Shown here piece by piece: positions 1 through 10,488 of a stretch of 64,000 nucleotides of DNA (position 1 is the stretch's first letter; each line of letters begins with the position of its first letter). The stretch covers positions 1 to 64,000 of the forward strand of contig VGWI01000004.1 in the NCBI GenBank assembly GCA_016873655.1, given 5' to 3'. The notes beneath the pieces are model-generated. The model did not search any database. It worked only from the letters and a program-made list of their open reading frames with translations, and had not been told where the DNA came from. The DNA is from Lentisphaerota bacterium. GTDB taxonomy: Bacteria > Verrucomicrobiota > Kiritimatiellia > UBA8416 > VGWI01. Made by a program: the position numbers and the translations under genes.

Positions 1-1
1 G

Positions 2-3000
2 TTTGTGGCGAATGAAGTGCGAGTGGGCGGACGCGGCAGCGCGGGGCAGGGCATGCTCGGCATGTTTGACGAGTTTGCGCTGCTGGATCGGGCGATGGGC
101 GACCGCGATGTGTACTCGATGTACGTCAGCCCGCAGTCGCTGCTTTTCCAGGCCAGGTCGGCGCCTGGTCCGGGTGAATTGGGCGGGAAGTTGTTCGTGG
201 GGCCGGACGGCACGGAGGGGACATTCTACAGCGCAAGGAACAGCGATCTGCAGAACTCGACTGCGTTCAGCCGGATTGAGCGTTATCTGCAGTACAAGGT
301 GTATATGATCGGGCAGAGCGACGGAAAGGAGACGCCCTATCTCGATTCGACCGGGGTGATCGGGACCAGAAGCGTTGCATTCGACAACACCCTCGGCGAT
401 TTCGCTGTGGGGGCGGGCCTGAGCGGGGTCGTCTTTGTGCCCGGATCCGAGGAACGCGGTCGGCTGGTTCTGGCCAGGAATTCCAACGGCGGATTCAGGA
501 AGGACGGCTACTACACATCGCGGACCTTCGATGCCGGAATCAGCGTGTTCTGGGACAAGCTGAACTGGATCGGGCCTTCCGAACTGGCTGCCTCCTCGTC
601 CATGCTTGGCCTGTGGCACGTCAACGGTGGATGGGCGGATGCGACCGGCAAGGGCAGGAACGGCCAGGCCCTGACAAACATGGCCTACTACTCGAAGGCC
701 AAGCTTGGATCGCAGTCGGCGGTGTTTGACGGCGTCTCGACACGGGTATCGCTTCCATTGCCGACGAACAGCATTGGCGCGGTGGAGTTCTGGGTGAACC
801 CGGCCGGTGCGGACGGCGGCCTGATGGACTTCGGCGGCGGGCGCCAGTTCATGGTGCGCGGGCGGATGGCGGCTGTGACGGGTTTCGGGTTCGCGGGACC
901 GCTTGTGTATCTCAACGGCAGGCAGAATGCGAGGCTTCTTGAGCGCGGTTGGAACCACGTTGCCGTCGTGTTCCCCAACGGCTTTGCGGTTTCATCGCCG
1001 ATAGTTGTCGGGTATGCGGGAGGGCTGTGGTTCAGGGGGATGCTGGACGAGATAGCGATGTACTCGGTTGCCCTGGACGGCGGTGCGATCAAGTCTCATT
1101 TCCTGGCGGGAGGAGGCAGGGCCGCCGGGGCCGCGAAGTTCCAGGTGCGTGCCTCGAACACATTCCCAATCCCTGGCATAGTGCCCTTCGTGGGACCGGG
1201 CAACCTCCCGTCAGACTATTTCACAGCTTCCGGTGCGGCACTGCCATCCGAGGTGTGGGGTAAGCGGTATTTCCAGTACAGATCATTCCTGGAGGGCGAT
1301 GGAGATGCGACTCCTCACGTGAATTCGGTCAGCATTGAGTACAGCGGCGCCGCTTCCGGAATCGAGACTGACGGTTCCGCGGCCCAACTCCTGCAGGGAG
1401 TGTTCTCCAACACGAAATGGTTGGGCACCGACCAGAGCCCATACGACATAGCGACTGTTCCGGGCCTTGTGAACATAGACAGTGTTGTTGAGGTGTCAAT
1501 TGAGGGGCTGTGGCACATGGATGAGACGAACTGGGCTGCGGGTGCTTCAGTTCTGGACTCCTCCGGAAAGAACCGCAATGGCGACCCGCAGGGCGGGGCA
1601 TCGCCGAGTCCCGCTGCGAAGGTGGGGACGGCCAGCGGGCTCTTCAACGGGTCGGGTCAGTATGTGATTCTTCCGTCCGCCGACCTTGCCGGCGATTTCA
1701 CAGCCGGCGCATGGTTCAGGTCCACGGCAACAGCACGTTCGGCTGTCATGGTCAGGACAGACGGGGGGTTCATTCTGGAGATCAACGGGAACGGCAGTGC
1801 GGCTGTGGCGGGGGCGGCGGCCTTCATCGTCCAACTTCCGGGGAAACGCGCAGTGGCGACCTCAGCCGCAGCCAGTTCGCTGAGTGACGGCGCTTGGCAC
1901 CATATCGCGGGGATCAGGAAGGGCAGAGGGATCTATCTCTACATTGACGGCACACGGGTTGCATCCGCGTTGTTGGCGTCCGATTTCGGCGGGCTGGGAG
2001 TCGGGCAAATGGAGGTTGCGCGCAACCCGGAGACCCCGCCAGGTTACTTCGCCGGGAACGTTGATGAAGTCATCCTCTATTCGAGGGCGCTTTCGGACGC
2101 GGAAATCGTCGAGAAGACGGCGGTTGGTTTCAACATAAGGAACCAGGTTACATTTGAAAGCACGGTCTATGATGCGGACGGGCCCGCGATCTGGGAGAGC
2201 ATCGCGTGGGGCGAGAACGGGCCATTCGGCGACGCTCCGTCCGCTTCCGATCCTGACCTGATAGGGCTGTGGCGGCTGGATTCCGTCACGCCGGGAGGAG
2301 TCGCTGTTGATTCCTCCGCCGCTGCGCAGAACGGAGCGTACTCGGGCAGCGCCGCGGCTGGAGCGGGCCGGTTCAGCGGCTGCATGAGCCTTTCCGGCGC
2401 CGGCGGCGGGGTCACTGTAACCGGGTCCGCGACCCTTGAACCCGAGTTAGTGTCCATTTCGTTGTGGGTAAACATGACCGACGTTGACAGCCGGGCGCTT
2501 ATTGAGAAGCGCTCAGGCGGCAACGGATATGCCATCTATACCGACGCTTCGGGTCGGCCCTCATTCTGGGTGAACGGGAGTTCGTGTACTTGGGCGGGGG
2601 GCATGCGGGCTTCGGAATGGACCCATGTTGCCGCTGTCTATGACGGGCAGAGGATCTATCTTTATGTGAACGGGAAGCAGGTTGCGGACGGTCTTGCTTC
2701 CGGCGATTTCCTCGGAGGCAACCTGCTGATAGGGTCTTCATCATCCGGCTACCAGGGATTCACCGGTTTGATTGACGAGGTGGCGGTCTACAAGCGAGCG
2801 TTTGTTCCGGAAGAGGCGGCGGATCACGCCAAGATGGGATTTGGGAACATCCGGATCCAGGCCAGGGCTGGGAACAGCCCGGACCTGTCCGGGGTTGCCT
2901 ACATAGGCAGGGATGGAACAAGCGGGTCATTCTTTGACGACTCAAACGAGTCCTCGATGTTCGGCATTGTGCCGCTTGGTCAGTATTTTCAGTTCCGCTA

Positions 3001-6000
3001 CGTCATGACGGTCGAGGACGGGTTGCTGGCCCCGATCTTCAGCGGGGCGGCGATAAAGCAGTCCGCCTACCCCACAGACAAGCCGTGGGTAGCCCCCGCA
3101 GTGGGGCAGGGGCAACTCTTCTATGGGAACCTGCTGGGATTCAACCAGAAGATGGGTACAAACGACAACGATCGCGTGAGGTACCAGATATCAGGCGACG
3201 AGGGGGCAAACTGGTACTACTGGAGCGCTTCAAGCTGGAAGAAGTACAGCGTATCCGATGGTGAGCCGTGGAATTTCGCAAACGACTACCTGACGACAAG
3301 CAACCGCATAGTGACGTTCTACCAGCAGTTATACGCTAAGTCCGGCGGTGTGTTCCGGTTCCGCGCGATGCTTCGGTCAAACGGCGACGACCAGGTAGCC
3401 CTCGATTCTGTCAAGATGGACTACTCTGAAGGCCGCCTTGTCGTTCTGGAGCCGAACGGGGCCGAAACGAACCAGCGGGCATGGCTGGTTGATTCGCCAT
3501 ACACGGTTAAATGGTCGTGGAGAGGCGTGGTGAGCAACAACCTGAGGCTCCAGTACTCGCGCGATGGCGGCTCCACGTGGAGTCTCATTGCCAACGGGAT
3601 ACCGAACACAGGTTCCTACTCAAGCTGGTTGACGCCGCCGGCCGCGTCGGAGCAGATGCTGGTGAAGATATCCGACAACAACAACTCCTCGATCTACGAT
3701 CAGTCCGACTCCGTCTTTCATCTGAGCGATGCCTTCCAGATCAGGGCGCCCAACGGCGGCGAGGTCTGGTACAAGTCCGCAACCAACACGATCGTCTGGC
3801 GGTCGCCAGGCGCGGCGGCCGCGCGCGGCGCGCTCGTGGACATCCGGTATTCGCACGACGGGGTTGATTTCTCACAGATAATCGCCCGCGGCGCTCCCAA
3901 CGTGCAGGGCTCAAGCAGCAACACGTTCAGGTGGATGATCGAGCCCGGCGTCTTCCCGATGCCGCTGCCGTCGGCGAGTGCGCGGATACGCGTTCACGCC
4001 TACGACAACACCAACCCGCAGTTCAACGGGCAGGATGACTCCGATCTCCCGTTCACGCTGGCCGGCATAACCGTCACGGCGCCTGTGCAGGGCGGCTACT
4101 ACAACAACGGTTCCGACCTTACTCTGCAGTGGGTTTCCCGGCTTGGCGGGCCGAAGGTTGCGATGGACTTCAGCCGCGACAACGGCGTGACATGGCAGAC
4201 CAACGTGCTGACGGATGTGGCGAATGTGGACGGGCAAAACACGTACGTGTGGTTCATCAATGAGCTGCCGTCCGACACGGCAAGGGTGCGGATAAGGTCT
4301 CTTTCTGACAACAGGATATACGGCGTATCCGGCGTCTTCCAGCTTGCGGACGTGAGCGTTACGTCGCCGTCAGCCGGCGAGAACTGGGAACTGAGGACGC
4401 AGAAGACGATCAGGTGGGAGTCTGGCGGCGCGGGCAACCTTGTTGATCTGTACTACTCCTACGACGACGGGGTCACGTGGACCACGATCGCGTCAAACGT
4501 CTTCAATACGGCCAGCAACGAGTACGCGTGGACGGTCCAGCCCTATCCATCCGACAAGGCGAGGATAAGGGTCGTCTCCCATCTGGACAGGACCAACCTG
4601 CTTGATGTCTCGGAACGGTTCAACATTGCCGGTGTCAAGATCGAGTATCCGAACACAAAGGTGGTCTGGCCAAAGGGTGGGACGGATTCGATTCGCTGGT
4701 CATACAACCAGGCAGGTTCACAGGGGGCGATATACACTTCAACTGATGGGGGACTGACATGGCAATTGCTCGGTAATCGCGGTCTTGGGAACCGATCCAT
4801 CAACTGGCAGCCGACGCAGCCGACTGCCCGTGCCATGGCAAGGATAGTATCGCTGGACCCGCCGGGATGGGCCGTTGCCATGACAGACGACTCGGACGAG
4901 TTCTTCACGATAGGCGGCATCACAGTCAACGCACCGACGAACGCCCAGTTGTTCACCGTGGGCGAGCCGGGGCAGATATCGTGGACTTCAGCCGGTTCCG
5001 CCGATTCAGGCGGTGGCGAGTATGCAAGGCTGTACTACACGACCACAGGCGGGGCGACATCCAACTTCATCGCCGAAGTCGGGAACAACGAGATTTACCC
5101 CGGCAACAACGTCTATACATGGAACATACCTGACACGGTGTCGCCGTCTCTGAACGCGCAGGTAATGATCAAGGGCGGTCCCTTCACCGGGTTCTCGCCT
5201 GTGTTTACGCTGAGGGGCATGCGGATAACCGCTCCGACCGACACATCCATCCTGGACATCGGGAAAGTGTCGAAGATCACTTGGAGTTCGGCCGGGCTTG
5301 ACGAGAACGCCAACGGGTATTTCTTCCTCTCGCTCGACGGCGGGGTGACGTTTGAGCCGGCGGCGATCAACGCGTCGCCGATCTATGTGGCGAGCGGTTT
5401 CTATGACTGGAACATTCCATCAAACTCAACGCCGAGCGTGAGGGCGGTTCTGAAGTTCGTAGTTCAGAATTCACCCAAACAGTCCGACATCAACTACCAG
5501 ATCAAGAGCAGGCAGTTCGTCCTGCGCGGTCTGAAGATCAAGGAGCCGAAGACCGGCAGCATCTGGCGACACGGCAGCACGAACCTGATCCACCTGGTGG
5601 CTTCCCGGGCCGGCGACTTCGCGACGTTCTACTATTCATCTGACGGAACATCATACGACACCAAGCCCGGTAACGAAGTGCGCAAGAACTGGCCTCTCTC
5701 TGACGGCGACAGCTATGTTCCCTGGACGGTTGAGTTCAGTCGTCTCCCTTCGGCCAATGCGCGCCTGAAGGCTGTTTCGACGATAGCGACGACCTATTCG
5801 GAACCCTTTGCAGTCCACGGCGTGAAGGTCACGAGGCCCACATCGTCCAGCATCTGGGCTGCGGGAGAGACGAACATCGTGACGTGGACGGGTGTCGGGA
5901 CGTCCGGATCATATGACGTGTTTGTGGAGAAGCCGGGCGGGCCTACGGTGCAGATCGGCGTCGGCGTGCCGGGCCCGACGGTGAACTGGCTGGTGGACGG

Positions 6001-9000
6001 TTCGGTGGTGGGCGAGGGAGTGGTGGTGCGCGTGCGCGACACTTCCGGGCAGTTCGTCGGCGTGTCGGCGCCGTTCCTGGTTGTTGCGCAACCGACCGTG
6101 ATCGTTGTGAGCCCCGCATCGAACGACCTGTGGCGCGTTACCGACACCTACAGCGTGACGTGGAGCAAGGGCGGAACGATGAGCAACATCTTCAGGGTGG
6201 CTTACTCCCCCTGGCCGTATACCGCAGAGTACGACATCTTCTCCGGGGCCGCCGCCTATGATTCGGAGAACAACAGCTACAGCGTGCCGTGGACTGTCCC
6301 TGACAGGCTCGGGCTGACCAGGATAATCGTCGAGAACCTGGACAAGCCGGTGATTCGCGACGAGTCGGATATCTTCTACATCGTCGGCAGGTTCCAGGTT
6401 CTCTTCCCGAACGGAGGGGAGACGAGCCTCTACGCACGGAAGCCCGCCACGGTCAGGTGGTACACTTGGGGCGGCGTGTCTTCGGTTAATCTCTTCTACT
6501 CGATAGACCCGCTCCATGCGGACGATTCGTGGAAGAAGATCAACTCCTCGCCGGTTCCGGTAACCGGCTACGGGACCGAACCTTCGACGTACACCTGGAC
6601 CGTGGCAGATGTCGGGACTACGATCAGTTCGGTGCGCCTGCGCGTGGAGCAGGCTGACATGGCCGGCGCGCTTGACGACTCCGACGCCGACTTTTCGATC
6701 AACTACTACACCATCGTCTGGAACGTTCTCGATCAGCAGAGCGGCGAGCACCTGAACAACCTGGTCCTGAGCGAAAGCACGGGCACTTCGCAGTCCGACC
6801 TGACCTCGCCGGTGACCCGCAGGTACCCGTACGGCCGCTTTGACTCAATCTGGTCGCGGCTGTACTTCTACGACTATGTCAGTTTCAACTGGCTGTCCGA
6901 GCCTTCGCGCGAGATCACGATCATGATGAAGCGGTCTGACGTGGAGGCCGAGTACAGGGTCATGGCGAACATCACTTACGAGGGCGGCGCGAACGACACA
7001 CTCTCGGCCTACGCGTGGCTCGAGAGGGCGGGGCGCGTGATGCTCGACCCGTCGGAGTGCACGATCCTCATCTACGACAAGAACGGCGTTTCGGTCACCA
7101 ACCTGGTGAACGCGTTGCCGCAGCCGGAGACGGGCGTGTTCCAGTTCAAGTGGGACCAGGTAACAAGTGTGCTTGCAAAGGGCGAGACCTACTATGCCCG
7201 CGTTGACATCAAGTACTCCCGGGAGACGTTCTCATCCGTCATCACCTACACGCTGCGCATCTCGGCCGACCAGGCCGCCATTGACGAGATTTCGGCGGCG
7301 CTGGCTGTGGCGGAGACCAACATCACCGGCCGGATCGGCGGGGTGAGCAACGTTGTCCAGAGTCTGTCGGATGCCCAGGCCATGTTCAGGGCGAGGGTCA
7401 CGAACCAACTTGACTCCATCTATGTCGGCACGGCGGACATGCGCACGAACCTGTCGGCCTTTGTCGGGTTGGCGACAGGCAGCCTGGCCCGTATAGAGGG
7501 CAGTGTTGACGTGATACTGCCCGGCGTGACGAATATCCGCGCGAGGCTGGCGCCTATCGAGGAAAACCTGGTGGCAACGCTTGCGCGCATCCTGACGCGG
7601 CCCGATTCGGTGGCCTTCGGTTCCACCAACCGCATCCTCTACAAGACCAGGGCCGACGCTCAGAACGTGACAATATCCATACCCGAGCTCAATCCCCCGT
7701 ACAACGCGCCGATGACGATGGTGATAGCGGGCATATACGAGAAGGTGCTGATCGCCGACTGGGGGACCAACAGCTATCGGGTTGTCTGTTCCGACGACAG
7801 GTCCAGCGACAGCATAATACTCAACGTCACCGGCGGGACCCTTGGCGGCATGCCGGGCCTGTTGAGTTCGATGAGCCACAGCCTCTCTGAAGTCCGCAGC
7901 AACGTTACCGAGATGACGACGATCATCCAGGGAATAGAGGGGCTGGACAAGCTCGGGAGCATAGCCACCAATCTGAATCCGCTCATCGAAGCCCTCGGTT
8001 CCGTTCCGTGGGGCGCGCTTTCGAACGTGAGCGACGTGGCCAGCTACCTGCCGGACATCTACACGACGGTCACAAACACCGATTACGTTGTCCGGAGCAT
8101 CCAGAACCTGACCAACATCACCGGGATCGCGGACCAGATAACAAACCTCCAATCCGTTGTCCGCAGCATGCAGGATCTGGCCGACCTGCAGACAAACGTG
8201 GCTCTCCTCGTGAACTCGCTTGGCGGAGCCGACCTGTCCCAGCTTGGCAACACAATGTCCAACGTCGTCAGGGCGGTGGAGGACCTGGGTTCACTCAAGA
8301 GCGTGCAGGACCAGATAACCAACCTGACTGCCGCGGTGAGGAGCCTTGATGAACTGGCGGTTTTGCAGACGAACGTGGCCGCGCTTGCGCGGACGATGGT
8401 CGGGGTCAATTTCCAGGACTTCGGCGCCCAGATGACGAACATGGTTGCGGCGATCCAGAGCATGGGCGAGTTGCGCGACATTCAGGGGCAGATAACAAAC
8501 CTGGCGTCGGTGGTTCGCGGCATGCAGGACCTGGCGGTGTTGCAGACGAACGTGGCTGCGCTCGTAACAACGATGAGCGGGGTGAACCTGTCGGTGTTCG
8601 GCCGGCAGATGACAAACCTGACGGCCGCGATTCAGAGCATGGGCGATCTGTCGAACGTGCAGGCCCAGATAACGAACCTGGTCTCCGTGGTGCGGGGGCT
8701 GGATGAGCTTGCCGGTTTGCAGACGAATGTCGCGGCCCTGGCGAGGACGATGGTGGGGGTGGACTTCGACGGTTTTGGCGTCCAGATGACGAACATGGTT
8801 GCGGCAATCCAGAGCATGGGCGAGTTGCGCGACATTCAGGGCCAGATCACAAACTTGGCGTCGGTGGTTCGCGGCATGCAGGACCTGGCGGTGTTGCAGA
8901 CCAACGTTTCCGCGCTGGTTACCACGATGGGCGGCGTGAACCTCACGGTGTTCGGCCGGCAGATGACGAACCTTACGGCGGCAATCCAGAGCATGGGCGA

Positions 9001-10441
9001 CTTGTCGAACGTGCAGTCCCAGATAACGAACCTGGTGTCTGTCGTGGAGGGGCTTGATCAGCTCGCCGCTCTGCAGACCAACGTCGCTTCGCTTGTGAGT
9101 TCCATGGGGGCCACCGACCTGGGCGTTCTCGGCCGTCAGATCACCAACATGACTGCGGCGATCAGGACAATGCAGGACTTGTCGGTGGTACAGGGGCAGA
9201 TCACGAACCTGGTGAGCGCGGTCAGGGGGTTGCAGGATCTTGGTGTGATGCAGACGAACGTCTCGGATCTCGTGACCATACTGCGCACCGTGGACATGAA
9301 TGCGCTTGGCCGTCAGATGACGAACCTTGTCAGCGCCATTTCCGGGATGGACCAGATCGGGGACCTGCAGGCTGAGATAACGAACATGGTGGCCGTGTTG
9401 AGCGGGGTGGGCGGTCTGGAGCAGCTCGGAACGAACATCAACCGGCTGACGCAGTCGCTGTCGGGGTCGGATCTTCCCTACATAATGAAGTCGGTATCCA
9501 ACACTTGGACAGTGGTGCGCGGGCTTGGCGACCTGTCCGGTCTCGAAACGGACATAGCCACGCTCTCGGCGGCGGTCGGCGGAGTTGACCTGCCGCAGAT
9601 GGAGAGTGACGTGGGTACCGTTCTTGGCCTGGTGCAGGGCCTGGGTGGGCTTGGGGCGCTTTCCACGAACGTGGCGGCGCTGTCCCAGGGGTTGTCCGGT
9701 GTGGACATGGCGGCGATGAACAGAAGCATAGCCGATACGCTCAGCCGGGTGCTTGGGCTGGAGACTGGAATGAGCAGGGTCCAGTCGGCGGTGGGAGGCA
9801 TTGATCTCTCGGCAATAGATCTTTCCGCTGTGGAAAGGGTGGAGCGTTTGCTCGGAAGATCCGGAAGCACTGACCGGAACACGTTCTTCGGCAGGTTGGC
9901 GCAGGTCAGCTCGCAGATGGAAGCGATGGGGCTTGCCTCTTCCGACGCCGCGAAGAAGGCGCAGTCCGCAAAGTCGGAGGCCGCCAATGCTGCAAGCGGG
10001 ATAGACGAACTGAAGGCCGCACTCCAGAACATGCAGGGGCTCGATCCGCAGAAGCTGACGGCCATTCTTGAACAGGTCCGGAGTTCGCTGGATGCCGCGC
10101 AGAAGGGAATCAGCGAGATCCCGAAGGGGCTTGATCCCGCTGCGCTGGAGAGGGCGCTGGCGGACGCACTGCGCAAATTCAGGCAGCTTGCCGCGCAGGG
10201 CGGGTACCCCGAATTCCCGCTGGTGACCGAGTTCGGGAGGGGTGCTCCGTCCGAGCCCGGCAAGGAACCAGCGAAAGGCGGACCTCCGACGGAAGCTGGC
10301 GAGGGGGTCGACATGAAGACCATCGCCAAGCTAAGCCGCGACATGGAGGAGATAGACAGTTCGGTGCGGCTGATCAAGCGCCTCATCGAGGAGAAGTTCC
10401 AGACTCCGGTTGTTGAGTCCAGGCTCATCGGAGTCGAGTAA
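2..10441 (+). CDS. Giant LamG/Ig-like-repeat surface protein with long coiled-coil tail (5' partial)
   Basis: The reading frame is open at the window edge, so the N-terminus and any signal peptide lie upstream. Counting from a GTG at 5, I see three LamG/concanavalin-like domains (about residues 200-365, 500-705 and 750-940; each has a GLW.. opening, a WHH/WTHVA strand and a DEVAVY-type end). About eleven Ig-like repeats of roughly 100 residues follow (1140-2230), each opening like 'PNGGE.W' and carrying 'YS.DGG.TW'. This resembles the Kre9/KNH-type Ig fold. After a further beta-rich segment (2230-2420), the last ~1,050 residues are largely coiled coil, including eight 59-residue units. No C-terminal membrane helix or sorting signal is visible. 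Family knowledge suggests an extracellular, glycan- or surface-binding protein. Its position directly ahead of a membrane protein and an F1-type ATPase cluster suggests a shared complex, which is inference. Confidence 0.8.
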   Translation, partial: FVANEVRVGGRGSAGQGMLGMFDEFALLDRAMGDRDVYSMYVSPQSLLFQARSAPGPGELGGKLFVGPDGTEGTFYSARNSDLQNSTAFSRIERYLQYKVYMIGQSDGKETPYLDSTGVIGTRSVAFDNTLGDFAVGAGLSGVVFVPGSEERGRLVLARNSNGGFRKDGYYTSRTFDAGISVFWDKLNWIGPSELAASSSMLGLWHVNGGWADATGKGRNGQALTNMAYYSKAKLGSQSAVFDGVSTRVSLPLPTNSIGAVEFWVNPAGADGGLMDFGGGRQFMVRGRMAAVTGFGFAGPLVYLNGRQNARLLERGWNHVAVVFPNGFAVSSPIVVGYAGGLWFRGMLDEIAMYSVALDGGAIKSHFLAGGGRAAGAAKFQVRASNTFPIPGIVPFVGPGNLPSDYFTASGAALPSEVWGKRYFQYRSFLEGDGDATPHVNSVSIEYSGAASGIETDGSAAQLLQGVFSNTKWLGTDQSPYDIATVPGLVNIDSVVEVSIEGLWHMDETNWAAGASVLDSSGKNRNGDPQGGASPSPAAKVGTASGLFNGSGQYVILPSADLAGDFTAGAWFRSTATARSAVMVRTDGGFILEINGNGSAAVAGAAAFIVQLPGKRAVATSAAASSLSDGAWHHIAGIRKGRGIYLYIDGTRVASALLASDFGGLGVGQMEVARNPETPPGYFAGNVDEVILYSRALSDAEIVEKTAVGFNIRNQVTFESTVYDADGPAIWESIAWGENGPFGDAPSASDPDLIGLWRLDSVTPGGVAVDSSAAAQNGAYSGSAAAGAGRFSGCMSLSGAGGGVTVTGSATLEPELVSISLWVNMTDVDSRALIEKRSGGNGYAIYTDASGRPSFWVNGSSCTWAGGMRASEWTHVAAVYDGQRIYLYVNGKQVADGLASGDFLGGNLLIGSSSSGYQGFTGLIDEVAVYKRAFVPEEAADHAKMGFGNIRIQARAGNSPDLSGVAYIGRDGTSGSFFDDSNESSMFGIVPLGQYFQFRYVMTVEDGLLAPIFSGAAIKQSAYPTDKPWVAPAVGQGQLFYGNLLGFNQKMGTNDNDRVRYQISGDEGANWYYWSASSWKKYSVSDGEPWNFANDYLTTSNRIVTFYQQLYAKSGGVFRFRAMLRSNGDDQVALDSVKMDYSEGRLVVLEPNGAETNQRAWLVDSPYTVKWSWRGVVSNNLRLQYSRDGGSTWSLIANGIPNTGSYSSWLTPPAASEQMLVKISDNNNSSIYDQSDSVFHLSDAFQIRAPNGGEVWYKSATNTIVWRSPGAAAARGALVDIRYSHDGVDFSQIIARGAPNVQGSSSNTFRWMIEPGVFPMPLPSASARIRVHAYDNTNPQFNGQDDSDLPFTLAGITVTAPVQGGYYNNGSDLTLQWVSRLGGPKVAMDFSRDNGVTWQTNVLTDVANVDGQNTYVWFINELPSDTARVRIRSLSDNRIYGVSGVFQLADVSVTSPSAGENWELRTQKTIRWESGGAGNLVDLYYSYDDGVTWTTIASNVFNTASNEYAWTVQPYPSDKARIRVVSHLDRTNLLDVSERFNIAGVKIEYPNTKVVWPKGGTDSIRWSYNQAGSQGAIYTSTDGGLTWQLLGNRGLGNRSINWQPTQPTARAMARIVSLDPPGWAVAMTDDSDEFFTIGGITVNAPTNAQLFTVGEPGQISWTSAGSADSGGGEYARLYYTTTGGATSNFIAEVGNNEIYPGNNVYTWNIPDTVSPSLNAQVMIKGGPFTGFSPVFTLRGMRITAPTDTSILDIGKVSKITWSSAGLDENANGYFFLSLDGGVTFEPAAINASPIYVASGFYDWNIPSNSTPSVRAVLKFVVQNSPKQSDINYQIKSRQFVLRGLKIKEPKTGSIWRHGSTNLIHLVASRAGDFATFYYSSDGTSYDTKPGNEVRKNWPLSDGDSYVPWTVEFSRLPSANARLKAVSTIATTYSEPFAVHGVKVTRPTSSSIWAAGETNIVTWTGVGTSGSYDVFVEKPGGPTVQIGVGVPGPTVNWLVDGSVVGEGVVVRVRDTSGQFVGVSAPFLVVAQPTVIVVSPASNDLWRVTDTYSVTWSKGGTMSNIFRVAYSPWPYTAEYDIFSGAAAYDSENNSYSVPWTVPDRLGLTRIIVENLDKPVIRDESDIFYIVGRFQVLFPNGGETSLYARKPATVRWYTWGGVSSVNLFYSIDPLHADDSWKKINSSPVPVTGYGTEPSTYTWTVADVGTTISSVRLRVEQADMAGALDDSDADFSINYYTIVWNVLDQQSGEHLNNLVLSESTGTSQSDLTSPVTRRYPYGRFDSIWSRLYFYDYVSFNWLSEPSREITIMMKRSDVEAEYRVMANITYEGGANDTLSAYAWLERAGRVMLDPSECTILIYDKNGVSVTNLVNALPQPETGVFQFKWDQVTSVLAKGETYYARVDIKYSRETFSSVITYTLRISADQAAIDEISAALAVAETNITGRIGGVSNVVQSLSDAQAMFRARVTNQLDSIYVGTADMRTNLSAFVGLATGSLARIEGSVDVILPGVTNIRARLAPIEENLVATLARILTRPDSVAFGSTNRILYKTRADAQNVTISIPELNPPYNAPMTMVIAGIYEKVLIADWGTNSYRVVCSDDRSSDSIILNVTGGTLGGMPGLLSSMSHSLSEVRSNVTEMTTIIQGIEGLDKLGSIATNLNPLIEALGSVPWGALSNVSDVASYLPDIYTTVTNTDYVVRSIQNLTNITGIADQITNLQSVVRSMQDLADLQTNVALLVNSLGGADLSQLGNTMSNVVRAVEDLGSLKSVQDQITNLTAAVRSLDELAVLQTNVAALARTMVGVNFQDFGAQMTNMVAAIQSMGELRDIQGQITNLASVVRGMQDLAVLQTNVAALVTTMSGVNLSVFGRQMTNLTAAIQSMGDLSNVQAQITNLVSVVRGLDELAGLQTNVAALARTMVGVDFDGFGVQMTNMVAAIQSMGELRDIQGQITNLASVVRGMQDLAVLQTNVSALVTTMGGVNLTVFGRQMTNLTAAIQSMGDLSNVQSQITNLVSVVEGLDQLAALQTNVASLVSSMGATDLGVLGRQITNMTAAIRTMQDLSVVQGQITNLVSAVRGLQDLGVMQTNVSDLVTILRTVDMNALGRQMTNLVSAISGMDQIGDLQAEITNMVAVLSGVGGLEQLGTNINRLTQSLSGSDLPYIMKSVSNTWTVVRGLGDLSGLETDIATLSAAVGGVDLPQMESDVGTVLGLVQGLGGLGALSTNVAALSQGLSGVDMAAMNRSIADTLSRVLGLETGMSRVQSAVGGIDLSAIDLSAVERVERLLGRSGSTDRNTFFGRLAQVSSQMEAMGLASSDAAKKAQSAKSEAANAASGIDELKAALQNMQGLDPQKLTAILEQVRSSLDAAQKGISEIPKGLDPAALERALADALRKFRQLAAQGGYPEFPLVTEFGRGAPSEPGKEPAKGGPPTEAGEGVDMKTIAKLSRDMEEIDSSVRLIKRLIEEKFQTPVVESRLIGVE
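8168..9583 (+). repeat. Eight in-frame 177-bp units (59-residue coiled-coil repeat)
   Basis: Units start at 8168, 8345, 8522, 8699, 8876, 9053, 9230 and 9407, exactly 177 bp apart. Each carries 'LQTNV..LV..M' in the first half, then 'QMTN..AAI..M' and 'QITNL.S.VRG'. The eighth is degenerate. Units 2-3 (8345-8698) and 4-5 (8699-9052) are nearly the same two-unit block, so a 354-bp tandem duplication happened recently. The hydrophobic spacing suits a coiled-coil rod. Confidence 0.9.
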
Positions 10442-10488
10442 CGGCCGATCACGCCGTGCATCGGGGCTTTTTCAATTGCGGTGTCGCC

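Noticed and set aside
8168-9583. CRISPR array or satellite DNA
   Set aside because: The 177-bp period is an exact multiple of three, stays in frame and encodes a coiled-coil repeat; there are no short repeats with unique spacers and no cas genes.
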